A stretch of 18,845 bases of DNA from CAYVLA01 sp964549615 [NCBI: uncultured Thermococci archaeon] (GCA_964549615.1 CAZJVP010000075.1:1-18845); one strand, 5' to 3'. Shown: positions 7,997 to 14,132, counted from the stretch's first letter. The notes: generated by a model from the letters alone, not told the origin. A program made the numbers and translations.

Positions 7997-8319
7997 ATCT
8001 TCCTTCTGAACTCGCGCTTCCGCAAGATCCTGAGAAGCACGCTCTTCAGCTTGTAGTTCTCGGCGCAGGCATTGTTCTTCATCTCAAACTCCACGGCGCC
8101 CAAGATGTCCTCGGTCTTGTTCTTGATGCCCTTGGCGAACATGCCCATGCTTGCCTTTCCGTAGAGATCCGCCGCCTCACGGTAGAGCTCGGCAGCCTTC
8201 TTGAGGAGCGCGACGCGAAGTTGGTGATCGCTCTTCTCGTTATAGGCTTTGATAAGGTACATATCGGCTTGGCCCTCAAGCCACGATGCCTTCCTGACGT
8301 GGTCGGCCTCGAACCTCAA
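7993..8319 (-). CDS. Small helical protein of unknown function (MIT/TPR-like helices)
   Basis: I do not recognise this gene. The predicted protein (108 residues from TTG at 8319) is strongly helical and charged. Its central pattern (KASWLEGQADMYLIKAY and LLKKAAELYREAADLYGKA) resembles the paired helices of MIT or TPR-like domains; a basic tail (LRILRKREFRRK) ends the protein. It converges on the helicase gene and overlaps it by 4 bp at the 3' ends. The frame is open to TTG at 8382 (129 residues), but a TATA-like TTTATATTT at about 8355-8363 lies inside that extension. The nearer TTG is preceded by GGTG, so I favour 8319. A role in membrane traffic or cell division, as for archaeal MIT proteins, would be speculation. 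Confidence 0.65.
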   Translation of the reverse strand: MRFEADHVRKASWLEGQADMYLIKAYNEKSDHQLRVALLKKAAELYREAADLYGKASMGMFAKGIKNKTEDILGAVEFEMKNNACAENYKLKSVLLRILRKREFRRKI

Positions 8320-8354
8320 TCCAGCACCGGCGGTGCTCTGAATCCCATCGAAAT

Positions 8355-8365
8355 ATAAATCTTCT
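8355..8365 (-). promoter_or_regulatory. TATA-like element for the small helical protein gene
   Basis: GATTTATATTT on the minus strand lies about 40 nt upstream of the TTG at 8319. An RNA start some 25 nt downstream would give a short leader of around 15 nt. It supports the shorter gene model. Confidence 0.45.
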
Positions 8366-8417
8366 TTATGGAGAGTTAGCAAAAGAATATCCCGATTTTC
8401 TTTTCGGCATCTGCAAT

Positions 8418-8438
8418 CCCATCCCAGAACGGGATAGG
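8418..8438 (-). terminator. Hairpin downstream of nadC, possible terminator
   Basis: Downstream of the nadC stop, the RNA would form an 8-bp stem, CCTATCCC with GGGATGGG (one G-U), around GTTCT. It is followed some 35-50 nt later by a T-containing stretch (ATTCTTTT). Archaeal termination relies mainly on T-runs, so this is only a candidate end signal for the NAD operon. Confidence 0.35.
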
Positions 8439-8459
8439 AACAGCGACATTCGGCTTGTT

Positions 8460-9302
8460 CTAACCCACAATCCGCAGCGCAACGTCCAAGGACTTCGGGG
8501 AATGCGTCAGGGCACCCACCGAGATGACGTCAACTCCGGTTGCGGCAATCTCGCATACGTTATCCAAAGTTATGTTCCCGGATGCCTCGACCAGCACCTT
8601 CTCCCTCAGCCCCTCGCGCTCGAGAGCAGCCAAGGTCCGCTTCATCTCCGAGATCGGCATGTTGTCCAACATCACCACATCCACCCCGGCCCTGGCCGCG
8701 CGCAATGCATCCTCGCAGTTTCCAACCTCCACCTCGATCCTCTTCATGAAACTGGCACCGGATTTTGCCCTCTCGATGCAGACCAGGATGTCGCCCACCG
8801 CGGCGACGTGGTTGTTCTTGATCAGGATGGAGTCGTGAAGGGCAAGCCTGTGCGTGTCGCCTCCTGCAAGGGCCACGGCCCTCTTGTCAAACCACCTTAG
8901 CCCAGGCCCCGTCTTCCTGGTCGCTGCGATCCTGACGTTGGGATTCACTGCGCGTGCAACCTCCACGAACTCGGATGTCAGCGTCGCCACACCGCTCATC
9001 CTCGCGATCAGGTTAAGCAGGGTTCTCTCCACCATGAGGATGGATCGGTTTAGTCCCTTCATCCGCAGAATTGGACCCGGCGATGCCTTGGAGCCATCCT
9101 CGACCGCGTCCGTGACCTGGATCTCGTACATCTCTAGGAGTTCCCTTGCCTCGGCGATCCCCGCCACCACTCCGTCCTCGCGAAGGAAAACGACCGCCTC
9201 GGCCTGCCGCGGCTCGACCACGAGCTCCGTCGTCGTGTCGCCGAACGAAAGGTCTTCCTGCAAGAAGTATCTAAGCCTGTCCCTCAGCAATGGATCGACC
9301 AA
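8460..9302 (-). CDS. nadC: Nicotinate-nucleotide diphosphorylase (quinolinate phosphoribosyltransferase)
   Basis: It converts quinolinate and PRPP to nicotinate mononucleotide, CO2 and pyrophosphate, the third step encoded by this operon. The 280-residue protein has the full family layout: an N-terminal EDLSFGDTTTEL, RTLLNLIARMSGVAT, the quinolinate-binding ATRKTGPGLRWFDKRAV loop, GGDTHRLALHDSILIKNNH, the IEVEVGN strand and VMLDNM, and a C-terminal VEASGNITLDNV and GVDVISVGALTHS. The start is TTG at 9302, supported by GGTGAGG a few bases upstream and by the conserved N-terminus. It begins just 4 nt after the nadA stop, so the two are surely co-transcribed. Confidence 0.96.
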   Translation of the reverse strand: MVDPLLRDRLRYFLQEDLSFGDTTTELVVEPRQAEAVVFLREDGVVAGIAEARELLEMYEIQVTDAVEDGSKASPGPILRMKGLNRSILMVERTLLNLIARMSGVATLTSEFVEVARAVNPNVRIAATRKTGPGLRWFDKRAVALAGGDTHRLALHDSILIKNNHVAAVGDILVCIERAKSGASFMKRIEVEVGNCEDALRAARAGVDVVMLDNMPISEMKRTLAALEREGLREKVLVEASGNITLDNVCEIAATGVDVISVGALTHSPKSLDVALRIVG

Positions 9303-9306
9303 CCCC

Positions 9307-10284
9307 TCACCCCGTCAGGTCCAGCATCCGCTGCGTCACCCTTCTAACGCCCTCCGCAATCCTCCGTCTCACCTTGACCTCGTGGATTCCCCGCTCAAGG
9401 CTTAGCTCCAGCTTCCTCAGGTCGGTTTCCTGCATGCTCCGGCACAGCGCGTTGTCAAGAATCGGGTGGAAGGTCTTGGTCGGAAACCTCGCGGCGAGGG
9501 TCTGTGCCATGGTCGCCTCCGTTCCAATCACGAACTCCGTTGCACTGGACTCCAAGACCCTCTTCACCATGCCGCCCGTGCTGACCACGAAATCCGCCAG
9601 CCGGACAACTTCCGGGTCGCACTCCGGGTGAACGAGCACCTCGGCTTTGGGGTGGGCCGACCTCGCCCTCAACACGTGTTCGGGACGGATCATCTTGTGG
9701 ACGTAGCAGCAGCCGTCGGAGGGCATGGGAATGATCCTTTTTCCCGGGACCTTGCCCGACACGTATAGCCCGAGGTTCCTGTCCGGACCAAAGAGAATCT
9801 CCTCGGCATCTATCCTGGAGACTATCTCCACCGCGTTTGCCGACGTGCAGAGCACGTCTGCCTCCGCCTTCGCCTCCGCCAGGGAGTTTATGTAAAGCAC
9901 GACGGCCGCGTCCGGATGCTCTCTCTTCGCCCGCCTGACCTGTTCGGCCCTAAGCATCGCGGCCATGTCGCAGGTTGCCGTTAGGCTGGGGATGAGCACC
10001 TTCTTCCCTGGGTTCAACGCCGCCGCGCTCTCAGCCATGAAGTCGACCCCGCAGAAGACTATCTCCTCGAAGCCCGACGCCCTGGTTGCCGCAAGACAGA
10101 GTTCGAGGGAATCGCCGACATGGTCGGAAACTCTCTGCACCTCAACCTTCTGGTAGTTGTGGCAGAGCAGAAGCGCTGCCTTCTGCCTCTTGAGCTCCCT
10201 GATTCGCTCCGCAATCTCTGCATTGGATTCTGACGAAATGGGCTCTGCCAATGCGCTTCGTGAACTCAACTCGATCACCCTCAT
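9307..10284 (-). CDS. nadA: Quinolinate synthase A
   Basis: A [4Fe-4S] enzyme that condenses iminoaspartate with dihydroxyacetone phosphate to quinolinate. The 325-residue protein shows LLLCHNYQ near the N-terminus and FCGVDFMAESAAALNP. The three expected cluster cysteines are visible: Cys105 (in TATCDMA), Cys193 (in GCCYVH) and Cys281 (in NALCRSM), with the even spacing of about 88 residues typical of NadA. VHPECDPEV and IGTEATM are further family marks. The start ATG overlaps the aspartate dehydrogenase stop (ATGA), so the oxygen-labile iminoaspartate donor and its user are translationally coupled. Confidence 0.96.
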   Translation of the reverse strand: MRVIELSSRSALAEPISSESNAEIAERIRELKRQKAALLLCHNYQKVEVQRVSDHVGDSLELCLAATRASGFEEIVFCGVDFMAESAAALNPGKKVLIPSLTATCDMAAMLRAEQVRRAKREHPDAAVVLYINSLAEAKAEADVLCTSANAVEIVSRIDAEEILFGPDRNLGLYVSGKVPGKRIIPMPSDGCCYVHKMIRPEHVLRARSAHPKAEVLVHPECDPEVVRLADFVVSTGGMVKRVLESSATEFVIGTEATMAQTLAARFPTKTFHPILDNALCRSMQETDLRKLELSLERGIHEVKVRRRIAEGVRRVTQRMLDLTG

Positions 10285-11066
10285 GCACCCAGCGACAGGG
10301 CCTCGCCCATGCCCTGTATCGACCGGATCACGGACAGGGCGGCGAGGTAGCTTGTCTTTGGGTTATCGGGCGAGGGCACGTTGGAGACTGCGATCTTCAT
10401 CTCCCCGAACGCCCCGCGGGCTACCACTTCGTGGGTATTCAGCCTCGCGTCGGGGTCCGCGACCATCCTGACTTTGACGTTTGTGCCGGAGGCAATCGCC
10501 ACCGCGGCCGCCACATTTATGTTCTTGGGAAAGAGCCTCACGGCCTCCTGGGCATCTCCCTCAAAGATGATGGTCTTTCTGGTGATCTTGCCGGCTTCCA
10601 GGCTGCTTGGATTCTTGGTCGTCGTCAGGACCACGCTGTCAAGCCCCTTCACGGCGGCTGCCTTGAGCAGGTCCAAACCACCTATCGCGCCCGAGGGGAC
10701 CACGATCCTCAACCTGTTGGCCTTAGCAAGCGAGACGAGTCTCCTCCGAAAGCCCTCGTCAAGCAGGGCGCCCACGCTCAGGACGACCAAGTTCTTGCCA
10801 GCAGACAGGATTCTCTCCGCATACGCACGGACGGCCTCTATGGAAGCCGCCTCGACGATCAAGTCCGTCGGCGCGGCGATGAACTCCTCAAAGGTCTTCT
10901 TGCACAGATCCGGCTGACCCAACGCGCCCGCCAGTGCTTCCGCCCTTCTACGGTCAGCGTCGTACAGGGCCCCGATCTCCACCTCCAGCTGGCCCTGCAT
11001 TACGGCCCTCGTTATGAAGGTTCCGACATTCCCGCACCCGAGCAATCCGATGATCGTGCCAGACAC
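10281..11066 (-). CDS. nadX: L-aspartate dehydrogenase
   Basis: It oxidises L-aspartate to iminoaspartate with NAD(P)+, replacing the flavoprotein NadB. The 261-residue protein has an N-terminal Rossmann motif GLLGCGNVG (7-15), the VVPSGAIGGLD segment (122-132) of the family, and the catalytic histidine in LNTHEV (His212). It heads the nadX-nadA-nadC operon. The start is GTG at 11066. The nearest purine-rich sequence (CGGAA) is poor as a ribosome binding site, and a TATA-like CACTTAATAG (11098-11107) would place the RNA start about 10 nt upstream, so a nearly leaderless mRNA is likely. Homoserine dehydrogenase-like enzymes share the fold, but neighbours and length fix the assignment. Confidence 0.95.
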   Translation of the reverse strand: MSGTIIGLLGCGNVGTFITRAVMQGQLEVEIGALYDADRRRAEALAGALGQPDLCKKTFEEFIAAPTDLIVEAASIEAVRAYAERILSAGKNLVVLSVGALLDEGFRRRLVSLAKANRLRIVVPSGAIGGLDLLKAAAVKGLDSVVLTTTKNPSSLEAGKITRKTIIFEGDAQEAVRLFPKNINVAAAVAIASGTNVKVRMVADPDARLNTHEVVARGAFGEMKIAVSNVPSPDNPKTSYLAALSVIRSIQGMGEALSLGA

Positions 11067-11097
11067 TTCCGTTTATGCTCGGACCATCGATCGGCGG

Positions 11098-11107
11098 CTA
11101 TTAAGTG
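11098..11107 (-). promoter_or_regulatory. TATA-like element of the NAD operon
   Basis: CACTTAATAG on the minus strand lies about 36 nt upstream of the nadX start codon in a short GC-rich gap. It is the only AT-rich stretch there and suits a very short leader. Confidence 0.45.
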
Positions 11108-11144
11108 TCTTCGGTTTGGCTCAGCCGGCCCTAAAAGATCTACG

Positions 11145-11546
11145 CTAAGCACTCTTCGACTCGACAACCATGATCTTCTCAAGCAGCTCCATCAGGTCCA
11201 AGAGTACCCCCGTGTTGGAGCTGATGCTCGCCGTGTCCGCCTGATCGGCCAATCTCTTCGAGTACTCGGATATGCGTTGGAGAACCACCCTCTTCAGGTT
11301 CGCAACCGTCGCGTCCAAGGCCTCCGACCCCAGATCGACCCCAGCTCGCGGCCCGCCGGATGAAGGCCGGGCAGGGGCTTTGGCCTGGGGGGGCTCCGCC
11401 TTCGCCGTCTCTGGCGAGGGAGCGCTTTCCTCCTCCCATCCGCACTTGCCGCAGAAAGTTCGCCCCTGGAACTTGAAAAGAGGCGCATTGCATTCAGGGC
11501 AGCCCCTGTTCAGCATCTTACCCCCTTTCAACAGGATGTCTGCCAT
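11145..11546 (-). CDS. Sssca1-family zinc-ribbon protein
   Basis: A protein of the archaeal family related to Sjogren's syndrome/scleroderma autoantigen 1 (Sssca1/p27); its cellular role is not known. From the ATG at 11546 it begins MADILLKGGKML, as family members do. A zinc ribbon follows with Cys16, Cys19, Cys32 and Cys35 (CPEC and CGKC). Then comes a proline/alanine-rich linker and a C-terminal helical region with heptad-like leucines. A TTG at 11576 would add ten residues, but the TATA element at 11593-11601 predicts an RNA start near 11572, inside or downstream of that codon. GGAGAT precedes the ATG. It is divergent from the UPF0147 gene. Confidence 0.82.
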   Translation of the reverse strand: MADILLKGGKMLNRGCPECNAPLFKFQGRTFCGKCGWEEESAPSPETAKAEPPQAKAPARPSSGGPRAGVDLGSEALDATVANLKRVVLQRISEYSKRLADQADTASISSNTGVLLDLMELLEKIMVVESKSA

Positions 11547-11590
11547 GTTCTTTATCTCCGCGTTCTTACCCTCCAAATTCTCACCGGAAA

Positions 11591-11604
11591 AGAGATTTAT
11601 AGCG
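11591..11604. promoter_or_regulatory. Shared bidirectional TATA element
   Basis: The AT-rich stretch AGAGATTTATAGCG reads as CTATAAATCT on the minus strand and as ATTTATAG on the plus strand. It stands at the right distance from both genes: about 50 nt from the Sssca1-family ATG and about 40 nt from the UPF0147 ATG. The whole divergent spacer is only about 90 nt, and no second clear TATA box is present. Confidence 0.5.
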
Positions 11605-11637
11605 CTGGCTTAAAGTTTTGTTCAGGAGGATTGTACC

Positions 11638-11895
11638 ATGGATATTGAGGAGAAGATAAATGCCGCTTCTCGAGTTCTTGAGCAGATCACGGAGGATACG
11701 TCCGTCCCAAGGAACATAAGGCGGGCCGCCAAGGAAGCGGTGGACTGGCTGCAAGACAGGAAGCACACCCCGGGCGTCAGGGCGAGCTCGGCTGTGAACA
11801 TTCTGGACGAGATCAGCGAAGACCCCAACATGCCCGTCCATACCAGGACCATGATCTGGAACGTCGTTAGCGAGCTTGAGGTAATTCAAGACTAG
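11638..11895 (+). CDS. UPF0147 family protein
   Basis: A small, all-helical archaeal protein of the conserved UPF0147 family, whose function is unknown to me. The 85-residue length is typical. Characteristic segments are LEQITEDTSVPRNIRRAAKEA and then ILDEISEDPNMPVHTRTMIW, which form an internal repeat of the DTSVP/DPNMP kind. Start ATG 11638 is preceded by AGGAGG (11624-11629). Expression appears to come from the element shared with the Sssca1-type gene. Confidence 0.92.
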   Translation: MDIEEKINAASRVLEQITEDTSVPRNIRRAAKEAVDWLQDRKHTPGVRASSAVNILDEISEDPNMPVHTRTMIWNVVSELEVIQD

Positions 11896-12032
11896 GCCCT
11901 TCCGGATGCCCGCCACCGACCTTCAGGCGATCCTCGCCATCGCTCGGGTGAAGGCCGAACCGGCTTGCTTGCGCGCTAGGAGACGTCGGGGCACAAGGGC
12001 ACAAGGCTAACGTTTTCTCGATCTGCCCGTAC
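11896..12032. other. Intergenic stretch without recognised gene
   Basis: About 135 nt of GC-rich sequence between the convergent UPF0147 gene and the microprotein candidate. It contains one 34-codon frame (11906-12010, plus strand) with an arginine-rich tail, no ribosome binding site and no family resemblance. I see no hairpin with T-run and no RNA gene. Confidence 0.5.
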
Positions 12033-12116
12033 TCAGTAGATCACGTACTCGATGATGTACGCGACCATCGCGAAGACGAGTACCCAGTACGCGATGCTGA
12101 AATAGAGGAACCTCAA
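12033..12116 (-). CDS. Candidate 27-residue single-pass membrane microprotein
   Basis: A tiny frame starting at TTG (12114-12116) encodes LRFLYFSIAYWVLVFAMVAY followed by IIEYVIY. The whole protein is one hydrophobic, aromatic-rich transmembrane helix with an Arg near the start. Support comes from its signals: an AT-rich AAAATATTTTTAAG at 12151-12164 placed for an RNA start near 12132, and AGGTGG located 6 nt before the TTG inside the predicted leader. The frame is open upstream to 12284 but that extension crosses the promoter and has no conserved look. No function can be given. It may instead be a remnant of a longer membrane protein. Confidence 0.45.
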   Translation of the reverse strand: MRFLYFSIAYWVLVFAMVAYIIEYVIY

Positions 12117-12150
12117 AGCCTTGCCACCTGCCCTCCCGGGCGCATTTCCG

Positions 12151-12164
12151 CTTAAAAATATTTT
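12151..12164 (-). promoter_or_regulatory. TATA-like element of the microprotein
   Basis: AAAATATTTTTAAG on the minus strand is the most AT-rich run in its neighbourhood. It stands about 40 nt upstream of the TTG at 12116, the usual spacing for a short leader with ribosome binding site. Confidence 0.45.
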
Positions 12165-12228
12165 CTGGACGCCCTTTTGCCGCCGTGGGCAGCCTCTCGA
12201 GTTCCAGTTTTTCATTCCGCGGTCAATA

Positions 12229-12807
12229 TCACCTGCGTTTGACAATCCGGTAATGTAGCACGCTCTTTCCGTCCTCAACCGCATCCAGAATCGTCCCAGA
12301 CAGGTAGTAGAGCGCCGGATGAACCCTGTACTCGATCTGTTCGCCCTTCCTTGAGTCCTCCAAGATGAGAACCGGTCGACCCTCGGAGAGCTTGGACACC
12401 GGCGGATGAAGAGTTCGCCACAGCGCGTTTTTCTCCCTCGACCCTACAACCGGGTCCGAGGCCCTTGCTAACGAGCTCGCGCGGTTCAGGACAACCAAGC
12501 CAACGTCGGGCATCGAACCCGCGGACCGAAGGCCGCCTGCCAGCGACTCGACGTCCTCGAGATGGCTCAGCAGGATCCTCGAGGCCTCCCGCTCCGCAAG
12601 CTGAGATCTGTAGGCTTCGAAGGTGATGGTGCGATCGCAGTCCAACACGACGGCCCTCAGTCCCCTCCGCGCAGTCGCAATACAAGCTTCGACTGCTAGG
12701 TCGATGTTGGCCCGAGGGTGTCGACCCAGCAAGAGGAAGACCCCGCCACCTGCCATCAGCTGGGACACCTCACCTCGGGCCAGCAGCAGCCCCTCGTTCT
12801 GCGTCAT
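12229..12807 (-). CDS. RecA/RadB-like domain protein with degenerate Walker A (hypothetical)
   Basis: A 192-residue protein of uncertain function. Its pattern resembles the ATPase core of RadA/RadB-type RecA proteins: an N-terminal lead-in (GLLLARGEVSQLMAGGG), a FLLLG strand and loop, a helix (LAVEACIATARRG), a strand ending in VVLDCD, then a SRILLSHLED-like segment and a hydrophobic VGLVVLNRAS strand in the Walker B position. The phosphate loop is not intact: where GxxGxGK[TS] is expected there is LGRHPRANID, with no Lys-Thr/Ser. It therefore probably does not hydrolyse ATP in the usual way. ATG 12807 follows GGAGG by 6 nt and lies 20 nt after the tRNA-Gln 3' end, so both may share a transcript. 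Confidence 0.6.
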   Translation of the reverse strand: MTQNEGLLLARGEVSQLMAGGGVFLLLGRHPRANIDLAVEACIATARRGLRAVVLDCDRTITFEAYRSQLAEREASRILLSHLEDVESLAGGLRSAGSMPDVGLVVLNRASSLARASDPVVGSREKNALWRTLHPPVSKLSEGRPVLILEDSRKGEQIEYRVHPALYYLSGTILDAVEDGKSVLHYRIVKRR

Positions 12808-12841
12808 GCCCTGCCTCCGAGAAGGGATAGCCCGGTACGGA

Positions 12842-12863
12842 TTTTCGGCCGGATTCTCCGGCA
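12842..12863 (-). other. tRNA-Gln intron 3 (T-loop), 22 nt
   Basis: The central helix TTCG/CGAA lies next to the intact T-stem. Bulges are AAT on both sides, cut AA/T. The inner helix GCCGGA/TCCGGC is a perfect 6-bp stem closed by GAA. This is a textbook BHB at a non-canonical site between tRNA positions 59 and 60 (approximate numbering). Confidence 0.9.
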
Positions 12864-12884
12864 TTCGAACCGCAGTCCGCGGAT

Positions 12885-12902
12885 CTCCCCGAATCTGCTT
12901 CT
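12885..12902 (-). other. tRNA-Gln intron 2 (anticodon loop, 37/38), 18 nt
   Basis: The central helix CTCT/GGGG (two G-T pairs) stacks on the anticodon stem. Bulges are GGA and AGA, and the inner helix GAA/TTC closes a GCAGA loop. Cutting after the second bulge base on each side restores the 7-nt anticodon loop CTCTGGA. Confidence 0.9.
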
Positions 12903-12920
12903 CCAGAGTCCGCGATGCTT

Positions 12921-12941
12921 TCGTGGAGGGCGTGAACCCTT
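12921..12941 (-). other. tRNA-Gln intron 1 (D-loop), 21 nt
   Basis: The central helix GTGG/CCAC has bulges TCA and GAA. The inner helix AGGG/CCCT closes a TTCACG loop. The outer D-stem side is interrupted by an A-A mismatch, so this is a slightly relaxed BHB. Removal joins GGTC to AAGCATC and restores a normal D-arm. Confidence 0.87.
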
Positions 12942-12961
12942 GACCACTACACCACCGGGCT

Positions 12962-13099
12962 ATGCTAGGGCACAACCACTTTGAGCGGTTTTCTCTTAAC
13001 TATTTCCTGCCTTCGGCCCATCCACCACCCAAGTGTCCGAGGCCCCAAAGAAAGAGATAATAGGCCCACGGCGGTCGCGGGGGTCTTGGTGGTCGTGGT
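12962..13099. promoter_or_regulatory. Divergent upstream region of tRNA-Gln and the alcohol dehydrogenase
   Basis: On the minus strand AAATAGTTAAG (about 12999-13009) is placed some 40 nt upstream of the tRNA. On the plus strand GAGATAATAG (13054-13063) precedes the dehydrogenase start by about 40 nt. A G-rich leader follows with repeated GGTCNTGG/GGTGG units (about 13083-13099), one of which serves as ribosome binding site. Confidence 0.45.
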
Positions 13100-14125
13100 T
13101 TGACCAAGATGAAATGGGCTAATCTCGTTACCCCGACGAAGATCGTCATCGAGGAAACGGACATCCCTGAACCCAAGCCGGGCGAGATACAGGTGAAGGT
13201 GGCTGTCTGCGGCATCTGCGGGTCGGACGTCCATGCCTATGGCGGCAAACACCCGTTCGTGAAGACGCCCATAGTGCCGGGGCATGAGTTCTCCGGGACG
13301 GTTTCGGCCATCGGGGAGGGCGTCACCGGTTTTGCCATCAAGGACAGGGTCGTCGTCGAGCCATCGCTGACCTGTGGCAAGTGCTACAACTGCCGCAACG
13401 GCCTCTACAACATCTGCACAGAGCTCAAGGTGCTCGGCTGCCAAGCTCCCGGCGCCTTTGCGCAGTACATCTCGGTTCCGGCAAACAAGGTCTACAAGAT
13501 GCCTAGGCGGATGGACTTCGACGACGGAGCCTTCGTCGAACCGGCGGCCGTTGGAGTGCACGCAGTCAAGAAGAGCGAGATCAAGCTAGGGGACCGCGTC
13601 GTAATCCTTGGCGCAGGGGTCATAGGCTACATGATACTACAGGCCGCCCGGCTGGCAGGGGCCGGCGAGATCATCGTTGCGGGCCATCACGAGGAGAGGC
13701 TTGCTCTGGCCAAGAAACTCGGCGCCGACGTCACGTTCTTGGCAGGCGACACGGTGAAGTTCATCAGGGACACGTACGGCCCCGACGGAATCGACATAGT
13801 TTACGAGGCAGTCGGGGTCGGAACCACGATCAACCAGGCCATCGACATCGTTCGAAAGGGCGCTAAGGTCATCGTGGTAGGCGTCTTCGGCGAGCACCCG
13901 GCTACGAAGGTCGGACTGATCCAGGACAAGGAGATAGACATGCGGGGCAGCCTCATGTATGTGGGAACCGACTACCCCACGACGCTGAAGCTCATCTCCT
14001 CGGGCAAGATAAAGACCAAGCCCCTCATAAGTGCCAGGTTCCCGCTTGAGCGCGTCTCGGAGGCCTTCGACCTGATACGGCAGAAGAGGGCCGAGACGGT
14101 GAAGGTGCTCCTAGACATCCCCTAG
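13100..14125 (+). CDS. Zinc-dependent alcohol/polyol dehydrogenase (MDR superfamily)
   Basis: A medium-chain NAD(P)-dependent dehydrogenase of the sorbitol/threonine dehydrogenase-like group; the substrate cannot be fixed from sequence. In 341 residues the catalytic zinc ligands are Cys40 (CGICGSD), His62-Glu63 (PGHE) and a later Glu in FVEPAAVGVHA. A structural zinc lobe is present with Cys92, Cys95, Cys98 and Cys106. The coenzyme domain has GAGVIG and the C-terminal LISARFPLERVSEAF motif of the family. TTG at 13100 is preferred because GGTGG lies 6 nt upstream; ATG at 13109 is possible. It stands alone between divergent tRNA-Gln and convergent macroglobulin, so context does not help with substrate. 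Confidence 0.9.
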   Translation: MTKMKWANLVTPTKIVIEETDIPEPKPGEIQVKVAVCGICGSDVHAYGGKHPFVKTPIVPGHEFSGTVSAIGEGVTGFAIKDRVVVEPSLTCGKCYNCRNGLYNICTELKVLGCQAPGAFAQYISVPANKVYKMPRRMDFDDGAFVEPAAVGVHAVKKSEIKLGDRVVILGAGVIGYMILQAARLAGAGEIIVAGHHEERLALAKKLGADVTFLAGDTVKFIRDTYGPDGIDIVYEAVGVGTTINQAIDIVRKGAKVIVVGVFGEHPATKVGLIQDKEIDMRGSLMYVGTDYPTTLKLISSGKIKTKPLISARFPLERVSEAFDLIRQKRAETVKVLLDIP

Positions 14126-14132
14126 GAGCCTC

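Larger units (their letters stand above)
12828..12961 (-). tRNA. tRNA-Gln (anticodon CTG) with three BHB introns
   Basis: Four exons assemble into a 73-nt tRNA. The acceptor stem AGCCCGG pairs perfectly with CCGGGCT, with discriminator A and no encoded CCA. The D-stem is GTGT/GCAT, the anticodon stem GCGGA/TCCGC with loop CTCTGGA, and the T-stem TGCGG/CCGTA with loop TTCGAAT. The anticodon CTG is at 12904-12906. Exons are 12942-12961, 12903-12920, 12864-12884 and 12828-12841. Introns are 21 nt in the D-loop, 18 nt at the canonical 37/38 site and 22 nt in the T-loop. Each intron forms a bulge-helix-bulge with 4-bp central helix and 3-nt bulges. Without removing the introns no cloverleaf can form, so ordinary tRNA searches may miss it. 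Confidence 0.93.

Noticed and set aside
10251-11363. 370-codon open frame on the plus strand
   Set aside because: It runs antisense across nadX, its promoter and the zinc-ribbon gene, has no family resemblance, and reflects GC-rich antisense frames; the minus-strand genes carry unmistakable motifs.
11906-12010. 34-residue plus-strand frame after the UPF0147 gene
   Set aside because: No ribosome binding site, arginine-rich tail typical of random GC-rich translation, no conserved look.
12842-12863. GCCGGA/TCCGGC hairpin as a terminator of the tRNA
   Set aside because: It is the inner stem of the T-loop intron; the true 3' acceptor strand CCGGGCT lies beyond it.
12808-12975. N-terminal extension of the RecA-like gene to a start at 12975
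   Set aside because: The extension translates the tRNA-Gln gene and its introns. The ATG at 12807 with GGAGG just behind the tRNA is the sensible start.
12965-13561. 198-codon minus-strand frame
   Set aside because: It is antisense to the alcohol dehydrogenase zinc-binding region and covers the divergent promoter; no recognisable domain.
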